Shown one piece after another: positions 7,903 to 16,861 of a DNA stretch of 64,000 nucleotides. Every line of letters begins with the position of its first letter. The stretch's first letter is position 1. The stretch is from CAZKEW01 sp964580435 (lineage in GTDB: Bacteria > Acidobacteriota > Aminicenantia > Aminicenantales > UBA8522): NCBI GenBank assembly GCA_964580435.1, contig CAZOKP010000005.1, forward strand, positions 11,245-75,244. The letters are read 5' to 3'. The notes under the pieces were generated by a model that was not told the DNA's origin, ran no database searches, and was given only the letters and a program-made list of their open reading frames with translations. The position numbers were made by a program, and so were the translations under genes.

Positions 7903-9507
7903 TCAACCCGAAATCTTCGTTCCCTCCCCATGCACGAGAGCCCGATACGCCTTTTCCACGCGATCCCAGTTCTCCTCCCTGTCAAGAGCCCAATAGCGGC
8001 CGAGGACGGTGACGGCTTCCCCGACTCCGAGCGTTTTGGCTGTCTCCTCGACCTTTTCCATGTAAATGGCCCCGCTTTCCGGCTTCTCCCCTCTCCGGCC
8101 GATGAAAGCATGAATGTAAACCTTTTTTAGTCCCACATTTTTGGCCAAGCGGAGGAGCGCAAAGAGATGCCTGATCGTTCCATGAGAGCTATAATGAGAG
8201 ACGATGCCCATGAGGTGAAGAGCCTTCTTGTCCCTTTTGGCTCCCTCCATGGCTGAGAGGAAAACAGGGTTGCGGAAAAAGCTTCCATCCTCGATGGACC
8301 GATCGATCTTCACCCGCTCAAGGAAGACGCGCCGCCCGGCGCCAAGATGGAGATGTCCGGCTTCCGAGTTTCCGACGGTGTGGGAAGGCATGCCCACCGC
8401 CTCTCCCGAGGCTCTGAGGAGTGAATGCGAAAAACAAGACCAGAGCCCGTCAAAATGAGGCGTCCGGGCTTCCAAGATGAGGTTGCCTTGGGTCTCTTCC
8501 TTCAATCCCCACCCGTCTAGGATAAGAAGGGCAACTCGCTGTCTCGTTCTTGACGGTCGAGGCCGGCCGAGGATTAGACTCTCGCCTGTCATTTCCTCCG
8601 GCTTCCCCATGTTCAGCAAGTCAAGGACCGTCGGCGCCACGTCGGCAAGCTCCCCTGTTTCTTTGAGAACCCAGGCCTCTGGGCGTTCTCTGGATAGATC
8701 GGCCAGGATAAAAGGGACCGGATTTTTGGTGTGACCCGTATTGACCGTGCCGTCGGGATAAAGCCACTCTTCGACGGTGCCGTGATCCGAAGTCACAATC
8801 AGAAATACTCCCTGCCTTCGGCACTCTTCAATGATCGCGCCCAGCGCGGAATCTACCGTTTCCACAGCTTTTAGGACTGCCGGTTTATCCTCACTATGGC
8901 CGACCACATCAACATTGGCGAGATTCGCGATGATGACAGAGTAAGAACGATCTTGAAGTTTTCGCCTCACGTCCTGAGCCACTAGAGCGGCGCTCATTTC
9001 CGGCTTTTGAGCATAAGAGGCGACGTCTTGAGGCGAAGGAACAACGAACCTCTCTTCGCCGGGAAAGACCTGGTCGCTTTTGCCGTTGAGAAAATAGCCC
9101 ACGTGCACGGCTTTTTCCGACTCCGAGATTTTCGCCAGGCGCAAGCCTTGCCGGCTGATGACTTCAGTGAGCGTATTTTTAATTTTTTCTTCCGGAGGGA
9201 AGGCCGTTTTGGCCCTGAGCATCGGGTCATAGGTGATCATGGTCACGAAATGCAGATGGAGATCCTTTTGGCGCGAAAAATGGCTAAAGTCATCTTCGGT
9301 CAAGCTCTGTGTCAGCTCGATCTCTCTCTCGCCGCGGATATCATAAAAAATAACATAATCTCCGTCGCTGAGCCTTCCTCTGGGCCTGCCCGTAGGGTCG
9401 GCCTTAATAAGCGGTTCCAGGGCCTCATCCTCTTGGCCCCTTGTGTAGGCTTCGCGTATGGCGTCAGCAAGCGAAAGATTCTTAACCTGAGCGGCCGTTT
9501 TCATCAT
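7903..9507 (-). CDS. gpmI: Circularly permuted cofactor-independent phosphoglycerate mutase (iPGM)
   Basis: 534-aa protein carrying all of iPGM (3-phosphoglycerate to 2-phosphoglycerate) but in swapped order. Residues about 10-310 match the usual C-terminal part: AIREAYTRGQEDE, IRGEREIELTQ, SESEKAVHVGYF, D200-VVGH204, SDHG (241-242), H259. It then reads PEEMTGESL (the normal C-terminus), a short linker RPRPSRTRQ, and VALLILDGWG (the normal N-terminus, D331), GNSEAGH (S381), SSHG (H442) and GRYWALDRE, ending AYRALVHGEG, exactly where normal iPGM would continue to the first motif. All metal ligands and the catalytic Ser are kept. The substrate-binding DGRD motif is GRRG, losing the Asp. A TTGACA-17-TATATT promoter just upstream rules out a missing N-terminus. 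Single intact frame. Confidence 0.88.
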   Translation of the reverse strand: MMKTAAQVKNLSLADAIREAYTRGQEDEALEPLIKADPTGRPRGRLSDGDYVIFYDIRGEREIELTQSLTEDDFSHFSRQKDLHLHFVTMITYDPMLRAKTAFPPEEKIKNTLTEVISRQGLRLAKISESEKAVHVGYFLNGKSDQVFPGEERFVVPSPQDVASYAQKPEMSAALVAQDVRRKLQDRSYSVIIANLANVDVVGHSEDKPAVLKAVETVDSALGAIIEECRRQGVFLIVTSDHGTVEEWLYPDGTVNTGHTKNPVPFILADLSRERPEAWVLKETGELADVAPTVLDLLNMGKPEEMTGESLILGRPRPSRTRQRVALLILDGWGLKEETQGNLILEARTPHFDGLWSCFSHSLLRASGEAVGMPSHTVGNSEAGHLHLGAGRRVFLERVKIDRSIEDGSFFRNPVFLSAMEGAKRDKKALHLMGIVSHYSSHGTIRHLFALLRLAKNVGLKKVYIHAFIGRRGEKPESGAIYMEKVEETAKTLGVGEAVTVLGRYWALDREENWDRVEKAYRALVHGEGTKISG

Positions 9508-9531
9508 GGCTATGTCCCAAAGAGAAGTTAT

Positions 9532-9560
9532 AATATAAGAAGCGAGCAAAAGCATGTCAA
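9532..9560 (-). promoter_or_regulatory. Sigma70 promoter of the permuted iPGM gene
   Basis: Minus strand TTGACA (9555-9560), 17-bp spacer, TATATT (9532-9537). Predicted transcription start near 9525 means translation must begin at the ATG pair at 9507/9504, not at the ATG at 9555 that lies inside the promoter. Confidence 0.7.
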
Positions 9561-9611
9561 TGGGGGTGCTTGGGGTATGGGCTCGAATGCAGGCGAGTGT
9601 GCTCCCAGCCC

Positions 9612-9845
9612 GGTGTGGGTCCTGTCAGGGCGCGTCCCCGTAAAGGCTCGGGCTCTGGGATTCGTCAGCACGCTGATTTTCCCCAGCGAGAAAAATCAGC
9701 TCCGACTCATCCTTCGCTCTTCTCTCTTGCGGAGAGAAACCCTGCCCGCTCAGTCTTCGACGGGCTTCCTCACCCAAACCCTTCGTCTTGTCTTTCTTGG
9801 TTGAGTTGCGGGCGGTCCAGGGACTAACGCCGTGCCACCCACACC
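9612..9845 (-). ncRNA. Candidate large structured RNA (unassigned)
   Basis: The gene-free stretch between iPGM and the S9 peptidase can fold on the minus strand into a closed multi-helix structure. An outer 9-bp helix pairs GGTGTGGGT (9837-9845) with ACCCACACC (9612-9620). A second helix pairs GGCG (9828-9831) and GTCCC (9820-9824) with CGCC (9629-9632) and GGGAC (9634-9638). Inside are CTCAACC/GGGTGAG, a GCCCG/CGGGC stem (9761-9765 with 9744-9748), a 6-bp hairpin with a GCAA-type loop (9721-9737), and a long hairpin (9672-9700) on a GGAT/GTC stem with tandem GA mismatches (9658-9712). The GNRA loop and GA pairs favour the minus strand. It lies upstream of the iPGM promoter, so it would be its own transcript. 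No Rfam family assigned. Confidence 0.45.
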
Positions 9846-9948
9846 TCAATACTCGCGCATACGAGAATTGTTCGTCCAACCCCTCGCATCGAAATAAGGA
9901 AGGGGATGAGCGGCTGCCTCCATATCTTTCTCAAAGGTAGGAATTCTC

Positions 9949-9977
9949 TTGACGACCGAACAGCATCCGAATAAATT
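9949..9977 (+). promoter_or_regulatory. Sigma70 promoter of the S9 peptidase gene
   Basis: TTGACG (9949-9954), 17-bp spacer, TAAATT (9972-9977), with transcription start expected near 9984. This excludes the in-frame TTG at 9949 as a start codon. Confidence 0.6.
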
Positions 9978-10008
9978 AGCAGGGAAAGCATCCGAGAAAG
10001 GAGAAGTC

Positions 10009-12051
10009 ATGAAAAGAATTTGGCGGCTGATTGTGGTCTTTGTGCCGTTCTCTCTCATGCTCACAGGAGTGGCGTCAGCAGCCCGGACCAGGGCCATCAC
10101 GTTTGACGACTTCCTCAACATCAAGCGCGTGAGCGATCCCCAGCTCTCTCCTGATGGAAAGCATATCGCCTTCGTCGTCACGGTGATAGAAAAGGAAGCC
10201 AACCGCGGGGACAGCGACATCTGGATCGTCCCATCAAGCGGTGGCGAAATCCGCCGCCTCACGTCAAGCCCGAAAGCGGACTTCAACCCGCGCTGGTCTC
10301 CCGACGCGAAAAAGATTGCTTTCATCTCCGCGAGGAACGGAACTCCCCAGGTTTTTTTGATCGACCTCGCCGGGGGGGAGGCTCAGCCGCTTACAGATAT
10401 CTCTACAGGAGCCTCCGGGGTTATTTGGTCTCCAGCAGGCAAAGATCTCGCTTTTATCTCAGCGGTCTTCCCAGAATGTCCGGATGACGAATGCAATAGC
10501 AAAAAGAAGGAAGCAAGAGAGAAAAGTCCGGTCAAAGCCCAAACCTACGATCACCTTCTCTTCCGCCACTGGAATGCCTGGACCGATGGGACAAGAAGCC
10601 ACCTGTTCACGGTTCCTGCCCAGGGAGGAAAAGCGGTCGACCTCACGCCCGGCGATTATGACACTCCGCCCATCGCCTTGGAGGGCATGTCGGACTATGT
10701 CTTTTCACCCGACGGCGAGGAAGTCTGCTTTGTTCGAAACATGGACCCGGAACTCAAACTTGGGCTGGGCACAAACAATGACGTCTTCCTGACTTCTTCA
10801 AGGGGTGGCGAGATCAAAAAAATTACCGAAAACCGGGCCAACGATAACCAGCCCCTTTATTCGCCCGACGGACGACATATCGCTTACAGGGCCATGTCCC
10901 GTGGCGGTTTCGAGGCCGACAGCTATTGTTTGATGCTCTACGACAGGAAATCCGGCCGGGCACGAAATCTCACCGAAAACCTCGATTATTCCATCGGGGA
11001 AGTCGTCTGGGCCCCGGACAGCGCCTCGCTTTATTTCACTTCCGAGGACAAGGGACGCACGGCCCTGTTCAGGCTAGGTTTGGCCGGACCAAAAATTGAA
11101 AAAATTCTCGAAGGCCATTACCTTACCCACCCCTTCATCTCCCCCGACGGAAAAACTCTCTTTTTCCTCAAGCAGTCCATCCATCGCCCCGCCGATATCT
11201 ACTCTTTCGACCTGGAGGGACCAGAGCTCTTGCAGCTCACCGATATCAACTGCGAGCTCCTGGTCAGGCTCGAGCTTCCGGGGGCCGAGGAGTTCTGGTT
11301 TGAAGGCGCGGCTAAGGACAAGGTTCATGGCTTTCTTCTCAAACCGCCTTTCTTCGACGCGGCCAAAAAATACCCTCTGGTTATGCTCATCCACGGCGGA
11401 CCTCAGGGCGCATGGAGCGACAACTTCCACTTTCGCTGGAACGCCGAGATGTTCGCCGCTCCCGGGTATGTCGTGGCCATGATTAATTTTCACGGCAGCA
11501 CAGGTTACGGCCAGCGCTTTACGGACTCAATAAGCGGCGATTGGGGAGGAAAACCCTACAAGGACATTATGCGTGGATTGGACCACCTCCTTGCTCAGTA
11601 CGCTTTCATTGATAAAGACAGGCTCGCAGCCGCAGGCGCTTCCTATGGAGGCTACATGGTCGACTGGATCGAGGGTCAGACCGACCGCTTCGATTGCCTC
11701 ATCTCTCATTCAGGCGTCTTTGACCTCCGCTCCATGTACGGAGCGACCGAGGAGCTCTGGTTTCCTGAATGGGAATTCAGAGGCACTCCCTGGACAAATC
11801 CCGAACAATACGCGCACTGGTCGCCCAGCAATTATGTTAAAAATTTCAAGACACCGTGCCTTGTCATCCACAGCGCTAATGATTTCCGGGTTCCGCTCAC
11901 TCAAGGCCTGCAGTTCTTTTCTTCGCTCCAGCGGATGGGAATCCCGTCCAAATTGTTGTATTTCCCGGACGAGGACCATTTTATCCAAAAGCCCCAAAAC
12001 TCCGAGCTCTGGTGGAAAACGGTCTTGGATTGGCTCAAAACGTATCTGTAA
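10009..12051 (+). CDS. S9 family prolyl oligopeptidase / acylaminoacyl-peptidase, secreted
   Basis: 680-aa serine peptidase with a cleavable signal peptide (MKRIWRLIVVF, hydrophobic run, ASAA), so exported. The first 400 residues form a TolB-like propeller (LSPDGKHIAF, WSPDAKKIAF, YSPDGRHIAY). The C-terminal alpha/beta hydrolase domain carries the triad: Ser545 in GASYGGYM, Asp625 in SANDFRVP and His657 in DEDHF. Such enzymes trim short peptides from the N-terminus. AAAGGAG lies 5 nt before the ATG. It is convergent with the M23 peptidase gene, 19 bp apart. Family call is firm; exact specificity is not. Confidence 0.93.
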   Translation: MKRIWRLIVVFVPFSLMLTGVASAARTRAITFDDFLNIKRVSDPQLSPDGKHIAFVVTVIEKEANRGDSDIWIVPSSGGEIRRLTSSPKADFNPRWSPDAKKIAFISARNGTPQVFLIDLAGGEAQPLTDISTGASGVIWSPAGKDLAFISAVFPECPDDECNSKKKEAREKSPVKAQTYDHLLFRHWNAWTDGTRSHLFTVPAQGGKAVDLTPGDYDTPPIALEGMSDYVFSPDGEEVCFVRNMDPELKLGLGTNNDVFLTSSRGGEIKKITENRANDNQPLYSPDGRHIAYRAMSRGGFEADSYCLMLYDRKSGRARNLTENLDYSIGEVVWAPDSASLYFTSEDKGRTALFRLGLAGPKIEKILEGHYLTHPFISPDGKTLFFLKQSIHRPADIYSFDLEGPELLQLTDINCELLVRLELPGAEEFWFEGAAKDKVHGFLLKPPFFDAAKKYPLVMLIHGGPQGAWSDNFHFRWNAEMFAAPGYVVAMINFHGSTGYGQRFTDSISGDWGGKPYKDIMRGLDHLLAQYAFIDKDRLAAAGASYGGYMVDWIEGQTDRFDCLISHSGVFDLRSMYGATEELWFPEWEFRGTPWTNPEQYAHWSPSNYVKNFKTPCLVIHSANDFRVPLTQGLQFFSSLQRMGIPSKLLYFPDEDHFIQKPQNSELWWKTVLDWLKTYL

Positions 12052-12070
12052 AGACGAGGCTTCGGGTAAG

Positions 12071-13003
12071 CTACTTCTGGAGCGGAAGACTGAGAAGAGC
12101 GAGAGGGTCGACCCGGCTGTCTTGAATCCTCACGCCCCAGTGGAGATGGGGGCCGGTTGACCTTCCGCTGCTGCCCACCAAGCCGACGACATCTCCTTTG
12201 CTCACCATCTCGCCCCTTTTCACTGTGATTCTAGAAAAATGGCAGTAGTAGGTGAATAAGCCCAGGCCGTGGTTCAGAATGACCGTTTTCCCGGAAAAAT
12301 ACAGATCTCTGGCCAAGACGACACGGCCCGCGTTGGCGGCCCGAACCGGGGAGCCGGAGGGCGCTCGAATATCCACGCCCGCATGGGTGGAGCGGGGCAC
12401 ATTGTTATAAATTCTTCTCTCGCCAAAATTCGGAGCCATTTCACCCGCACTCGGGAGAATGAAGGCCCCGTCGCCCAGCCATTGCGTTGTAACAATGCCG
12501 TAGATGGATTCCAGAAGCTCGGCTTCCCACTGGACCCGCGCCCGGACCTCGGGCGGCGGAGTGACATATTGTTCCTTTACCCAGAGTTTCTTGACCGGGA
12601 ATTCCCTGGCTGAAAAAGAAAATTCCCTTTTCAAGGTCTCTGTCCGGCCGTCCTTTCTGAGGACTGTGATATCGAAAGCGTGGCTTCCAGGCGCGAGGCC
12701 GATGTCAAGACCGATGAAAGCAAAGGGTTCGTCTCTCTCGCCGGCTGGTTCAAGCACAAACGTCTTGTTGAGGAATCGGATCGTAACCTTTCTCACTCCG
12801 GAAGCGTCGGTAAGCCTGACCAGGACGATTTGGCCAGGCTCAAAGGATGAATAAACGAAGTCGATGCCGGTTCCAAGCGGCGATTGCAGTATTATGCTTT
12901 CTTCGCCGTTAACAGCTATAGACGCAGCCAGGAAGAAACTGAAAAGAAACAGAAAACCCCTTTTCAACCCGCTAAACCTTTTTCTTGAGAAGCTGTCCGG
13001 CAA
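12071..13003 (-). CDS. M23 family (LytM-type) metallopeptidase
   Basis: Envelope peptidoglycan endopeptidase or scaffold, 310 aa. An N-terminal hydrophobic segment (GFLFLFSFFLAASIA) acts as signal or anchor, a beta-rich middle follows, and the C-terminal LytM domain has the zinc motifs HAGVD (H-x3-D) and GPHLHWG (HxH). All ligands are present, so it is probably active. The ATG at 13003 lies 32 bp inside the preceding gene; a TTG at 12967, 4 nt after that gene's stop, is an alternative start giving 298 aa. Last gene of the waaA operon. Confidence 0.87.
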   Translation of the reverse strand: MPDSFSRKRFSGLKRGFLFLFSFFLAASIAVNGEESIILQSPLGTGIDFVYSSFEPGQIVLVRLTDASGVRKVTIRFLNKTFVLEPAGERDEPFAFIGLDIGLAPGSHAFDITVLRKDGRTETLKREFSFSAREFPVKKLWVKEQYVTPPPEVRARVQWEAELLESIYGIVTTQWLGDGAFILPSAGEMAPNFGERRIYNNVPRSTHAGVDIRAPSGSPVRAANAGRVVLARDLYFSGKTVILNHGLGLFTYYCHFSRITVKRGEMVSKGDVVGLVGSSGRSTGPHLHWGVRIQDSRVDPLALLSLPLQK

Positions 13004-14675
13004 GTCTCCCGGTATGTTCCCCGTGTTTAACTACGATCTGGCCGTTAACGATGACGTACTCTATGCCCACAGGATATTGATGGGGATTTACCCAGGTGGC
13101 TTTGTCCTCAATTTTGTCCGGGTCGAAAATGACCAGGTCGGCAAAAAAACCGGGCTGAAGGCTGCCCCTTTTTTCAAAACCAAAGCGGTGGGCCGGAATC
13201 GAGGTTATTTTCTTAATCATCTCTTCGAGAGGAAGGATCCTTTCCTCCCGCACGTATTTGCCGAGAACGCGGGGGAAAGTGCCGTAGTTGCGCGGATGCG
13301 GCTTGTCCCGACCGAGGATGCCATAAGGGGCTACGGCGGAGCCGTCACAGCCGACCCCGACAAGGGGATGAGCCAGAATTTTTCTTAAATTGTCCTCGCT
13401 CATGGTAAAGGCGATCATGCCCACAAGGTCTTTCTCTTCGATAAGGATATCTCTTATAAAATCATAGGGCTCTTTCCCGTTCCCTTTGGCGGCCTCCAGG
13501 ATATTCTTGCCCTGAAGGTTCCTATTCTTTTCGGAAACCACAGAAGAGATAACCACCTTGTCCCATGAGCCGAGTTTCTTTTCCTGCTCAACCAAAGACG
13601 AACGAAGCTTGGCGTCCAAGGACGGGTCCTGCAACCGGTGCAGGAACTCTTCTGTGGTCCCTTGCCTGGCCCAAAGGGGGAAGTAAAAACTGAGGCCGGT
13701 GGAGCCGGCAATATAAGGATACCGATCGCAAAAAATATCAACGCCATCCGAGTGGGCCTGTTCAAGCCTGGCCAACGCCGCATCGATTTTTGACCAGTTC
13801 CGAGGATAGGCGACCTTGAGATGGCCGATCTCGAGACGCGCGCCTGAAAGGCGGGCTGCTCCGATCGATTCATCAAGAGACTCAAGGAGAAGATCTCCTT
13901 CATTGCGCATGTGTGTGGCATAGACGCCATCGTAGCTGGCGACAACCCTGCATAATTCGGCGATCTCCTCGGGCTGGGCGAAACTTCCGGGAGTGTACTC
14001 GAGGCCGGAAGAAAGTCCGAACGCGCCGCCGCGGATGTGCTCCTCAACAAGGTTTTTCATCCGTTCGAGCTCCGCGGGAGAGGGTTTGCGATCATTGAAT
14101 CCCATCGCCGCCCCACGCACGGAGCCGTGGCCGACAAGGGTAGAGTAGTTCAGGGCGATCCCCTTCTCCTCGAGCCGAGAAAAGAAACCGGCCATATCCT
14201 TCCAGGTCAGGTCCAGGTCATAAACTTTCTTGGCGCTCTCTCTCGCCTCCTCAAAGACCTCCGCAGCAATGGGGAAGGGAGAAGAGCCGCAATTCCCGCT
14301 CAGCAGAGTTGTTATCCCTTGGTGGATAACACTCTCGGCTCGCGGGTTAATGATCAAGCTGAGGTCCGAATGGTCGTGGACGTCAATGAACCCGGGGGCA
14401 ACGGCGAGATTCTCGGCGCTGACTACGGTTATTCCCCGGCTGCTTTTTATTTTGCCTATGGCTGTGATTATATCTCCAGTTATGGCGATATCCGCTGTGA
14501 AAGGAGGACCTCCCCGCCCGTCGTAGATAAGCCCGTTTTTGATAAGGAGGTCGTACTTCTTCCCTGCACGACATCCCTGAAGGAGAGGGCCGCAGCCGCT
14601 CAGACTGGCGAGAGTTGCTGCTTTGGCCGTCTGCTTCAAAAAAGTCCGCCGGTCCATTTTTTTCTTCATGGTCAT
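12972..14675 (-). CDS. N-acyl-D-amino-acid deacylase (D-aminoacylase family), Tat signal
   Basis: 567-aa amidohydrolase. The N-terminus is a twin-arginine type signal (MDRRTFLKQTAKAA) with a Cys-containing end, pointing to export of a folded metalloenzyme. Metal-site motifs are GFIDVHDHSD (HxH), SGNCGSSPFP (Cys ligand), ATHMRNEGD, IGHLKVA and GCDGSAVAPYG, matching D-aminoacylases that free D-amino acids from N-acyl forms. Start at 14675 has GGGAG 6 nt upstream. Next to an M23 peptidase, so a role in recycling D-amino acids from peptidoglycan is plausible but inferred. Confidence 0.88.
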   Translation of the reverse strand: MTMKKKMDRRTFLKQTAKAATLASLSGCGPLLQGCRAGKKYDLLIKNGLIYDGRGGPPFTADIAITGDIITAIGKIKSSRGITVVSAENLAVAPGFIDVHDHSDLSLIINPRAESVIHQGITTLLSGNCGSSPFPIAAEVFEEARESAKKVYDLDLTWKDMAGFFSRLEEKGIALNYSTLVGHGSVRGAAMGFNDRKPSPAELERMKNLVEEHIRGGAFGLSSGLEYTPGSFAQPEEIAELCRVVASYDGVYATHMRNEGDLLLESLDESIGAARLSGARLEIGHLKVAYPRNWSKIDAALARLEQAHSDGVDIFCDRYPYIAGSTGLSFYFPLWARQGTTEEFLHRLQDPSLDAKLRSSLVEQEKKLGSWDKVVISSVVSEKNRNLQGKNILEAAKGNGKEPYDFIRDILIEEKDLVGMIAFTMSEDNLRKILAHPLVGVGCDGSAVAPYGILGRDKPHPRNYGTFPRVLGKYVREERILPLEEMIKKITSIPAHRFGFEKRGSLQPGFFADLVIFDPDKIEDKATWVNPHQYPVGIEYVIVNGQIVVKHGEHTGRLAGQLLKKKV

Positions 14676-14710
14676 GTGTTTCTCCCTGGTTCTTCGCGTT
14701 TTTTTATTTC

Positions 14711-15553
14711 TTAGAACCTGATCGAAAGCGTCAAGGCTTGCCGGGCACGGGAAAACTGAAAACCGAGGCTCACTGTTTTTTTCGCGCCAGGACGATTCAA
14801 ATCCGAGATCTTTTTGCCAATGAAATAGCCGAGGGCCGACCCGATAAACACGTCCGAAGCCCAGTGCTGATTATCATGGATTCTGGAAAGCGCGACAAGT
14901 GTGGCCAGACTGTAGGCGATGATATCGACGGCCAGCACATTTGATTGTTCCGCAATTGTCGTGGCGAAGGCAAAGGCGCCTGCCGCATGGCCGGAGGGAA
15001 AAGACTGGTAGCTGGAAGCGATAGTGAAGGAGTCGAACGTATGACCCGACTCGTGCGTGTCGGGCCGGGCTCTTCCGACGATAGCCTTTGTGCCCCAGAC
15101 AAGGATGCTGGCAGTGACCAAGCTTTCAACGCTCACTAAGGCTGTCTTCCGCCAACTGTCTTTATGATCGATCGCGCCCACCGCATAAATCACCCCCGCG
15201 AGACCGAGGAGAACCCCGCCGTTGCCGACATAAGAAAAAACCGAAGAGACGTCATCCGACGACGGAGTGCGTTTTCCCTGAACCCAGGCGTTGATATCCT
15301 CGTCAAAGGAATAAAGGAGCAGTCCGACACCGGAAATGGCGGCCACTGTCAGGACATCTTTTTTCCCCCAGTGGCAAGGAGAGCTGAAGACGCCTTTGAA
15401 ATCCCCGCCGAATCGTTTGAAGAATTCCTTATTAAGCTTATATTCTCCGGAGTCGGCTTGGCTATAGCCTATGCCCATACTCAAAACGCAAAAGATCGTA
15501 ATCACGACCGTTGCTGCAGACAGCCAGCGCTTCCGAGTTGTTCTTGTCACCAT
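14711..15553 (-). CDS. PAP2 superfamily phosphatase
   Basis: 280-aa membrane-associated lipid phosphatase. A signal peptide (RKRWLSAATVVITIF) is followed by several hydrophobic segments. The three acid-phosphatase motifs are present in order: KAIVGRARP, FPSGHAAGAF and SRIHDNQHWASDV. Members dephosphorylate lipids such as undecaprenyl pyrophosphate or phosphatidic acid, or modify lipid A. Start at 15553 was chosen because the signal peptide begins there; an upstream in-frame ATG would overlap waaA. Downstream of waaA in the same operon, which suggests an envelope lipid substrate. Confidence 0.87.
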   Translation of the reverse strand: MVTRTTRKRWLSAATVVITIFCVLSMGIGYSQADSGEYKLNKEFFKRFGGDFKGVFSSPCHWGKKDVLTVAAISGVGLLLYSFDEDINAWVQGKRTPSSDDVSSVFSYVGNGGVLLGLAGVIYAVGAIDHKDSWRKTALVSVESLVTASILVWGTKAIVGRARPDTHESGHTFDSFTIASSYQSFPSGHAAGAFAFATTIAEQSNVLAVDIIAYSLATLVALSRIHDNQHWASDVFIGSALGYFIGKKISDLNRPGAKKTVSLGFQFSRARQALTLSIRF

Positions 15554-15581
15554 GGCAGTTTCCCCGTGTTTACGTTCCAAC

Positions 15582-16853
15582 CTAATCCTCAACCATCAAC
15601 GTTTCGATCGCCTGAAGGGTTCTCTCGGTAGCGCCCTGAAACGAATTGAGCAGAATTTTTGCCTGTCTGCCCATTTCATGCAGGGCAGGTTCATCCTTCA
15701 TCCTGAAGGCCTCGGCCAGCTCTTCTGTTCCGCCGACGACACGGACAGCGCCGGAACGAATAAATGCCTCAGCCAGAACGGCAAAATTTTCCAGATGTGG
15801 TCCGCAAAAAACGGGCTTCTCATAAAACGCCGGCTCCATAAAATTCTGGCCTCCGTGCGGAACAAGGCTTCCCCCAACAAAAGTCAGGTCGGCCAAAGCA
15901 TAAAAATAGGCCAACTCGCCGATAGTGTCCAGAATCAGCACATCCCACGGCTGGTCGGGCGTGGCCCTGGTTTTTCTCACGACGGACAGGCCGAGATTCA
16001 GGCACATTTTCTCCACTTCTCCGGTTCTATCGGGGTGGCGAGGCGCGATGATCAGAAGCAAGCCCTCCTTTTCTTTTCTTGCCAGGCCAAAGGCCTCAAG
16101 GATCAGCTCTTCTTCGCCTCTGTGAGTGCTGCCCGCGACTATGACTTTTTCTGACCCGGAGATGCCCAGACTCTTTTTGAAAGCCTCCCTGTTCCCCTGA
16201 TTAAGGGAAGGCAAACTCACCTCGGCCTTGAGATTGCCGGCGACCTTGACTCTTTTCGGGTCAATGCCGATGTCTTCTATCCTGCCCCTGTCCTGTTCTG
16301 TTTGCACCAGAAAGAGGTCGATGTTTTCGAGGACCTTGATAGACAGCGGCTTCAAGCGGCGATAGGCCTTGAATGAGCCAAGGGACATTCGTCCGTTGAG
16401 CAAAAGGACGGCTTGACATTTTTTTCCTGCGATCCGGAGAAGATTTGGCCAGAACTCGGACTCGGCCAACAGGAAAAGCCGTGGATTCAGCACCCTAAAA
16501 AACCTTCGGACGATGAAGGCAAAATCCAAAGGAACCAAAAAAACGCTATCCGCCATCCAAAGTTTCTCTCTGGCCATGAGATAGCCTGTATTGGTGAGCG
16601 TCGAGAAGCAGATCCTCCAAGATGGATGCCTCTTTTTGATATGGGCCAGCAAGTTCCTCAGGCTCAGGACTTCACCGACAGAAACGGCATGGATCCAGAG
16701 CGTGGGACCGGTTGCCTCTCTCGGCGGCAGCCTGAAACCCAGCCTTTCCGGAAGGTAGAGGCGTTTCCTACCCCATACCTTCATCCGGAAAAAATAAACC
16801 GGAGTATAAAGGAGGAAACCCAAGAACAGAAGAAAAGAATACAGAAAATACAC
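15582..16853 (-). CDS. waaA: 3-deoxy-D-manno-octulosonic acid (Kdo) transferase
   Basis: 423-aa inner-membrane glycosyltransferase that adds Kdo to the lipid A precursor. The N-terminal membrane anchor (MYFLYSFLLFLGFLLY) is followed by WIHAVSVGEVLSLRNLL, FSTLTNTGYLMAREK, LAESEFWPNLL and, in the C-terminal half, FVGGSLVPHGGQNFMEPAF, all family hallmarks. Start is a GTG at 16853 with no Shine-Dalgarno; a -10 box TATAGT lies only 8 nt upstream, so the transcript is probably leaderless. First gene of the operon waaA, PAP2, D-aminoacylase, M23. Confidence 0.95.
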   Translation of the reverse strand: MYFLYSFLLFLGFLLYTPVYFFRMKVWGRKRLYLPERLGFRLPPREATGPTLWIHAVSVGEVLSLRNLLAHIKKRHPSWRICFSTLTNTGYLMAREKLWMADSVFLVPLDFAFIVRRFFRVLNPRLFLLAESEFWPNLLRIAGKKCQAVLLLNGRMSLGSFKAYRRLKPLSIKVLENIDLFLVQTEQDRGRIEDIGIDPKRVKVAGNLKAEVSLPSLNQGNREAFKKSLGISGSEKVIVAGSTHRGEEELILEAFGLARKEKEGLLLIIAPRHPDRTGEVEKMCLNLGLSVVRKTRATPDQPWDVLILDTIGELAYFYALADLTFVGGSLVPHGGQNFMEPAFYEKPVFCGPHLENFAVLAEAFIRSGAVRVVGGTEELAEAFRMKDEPALHEMGRQAKILLNSFQGATERTLQAIETLMVED

Positions 16854-16861
16854 GGGTTTTG

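Noticed and set aside
7903..9507. Permuted iPGM explained as two fused genes or a mis-join
   Set aside because: The junction is seamless and in frame at a natural C-to-N terminal link, both ends fall at the same point of the family, and no N-run or repeat is nearby. Read-level proof is still needed.
7903..9555. iPGM start at the ATG at 9555
   Set aside because: That ATG lies inside the -35 box TTGACA (9555-9560); the 9507 start lies after the predicted transcription start.
9672..9700. Rho-independent terminator for iPGM or the S9 gene
   Set aside because: The hairpin is strong but has no T run on either strand and is upstream, not downstream, of both genes.
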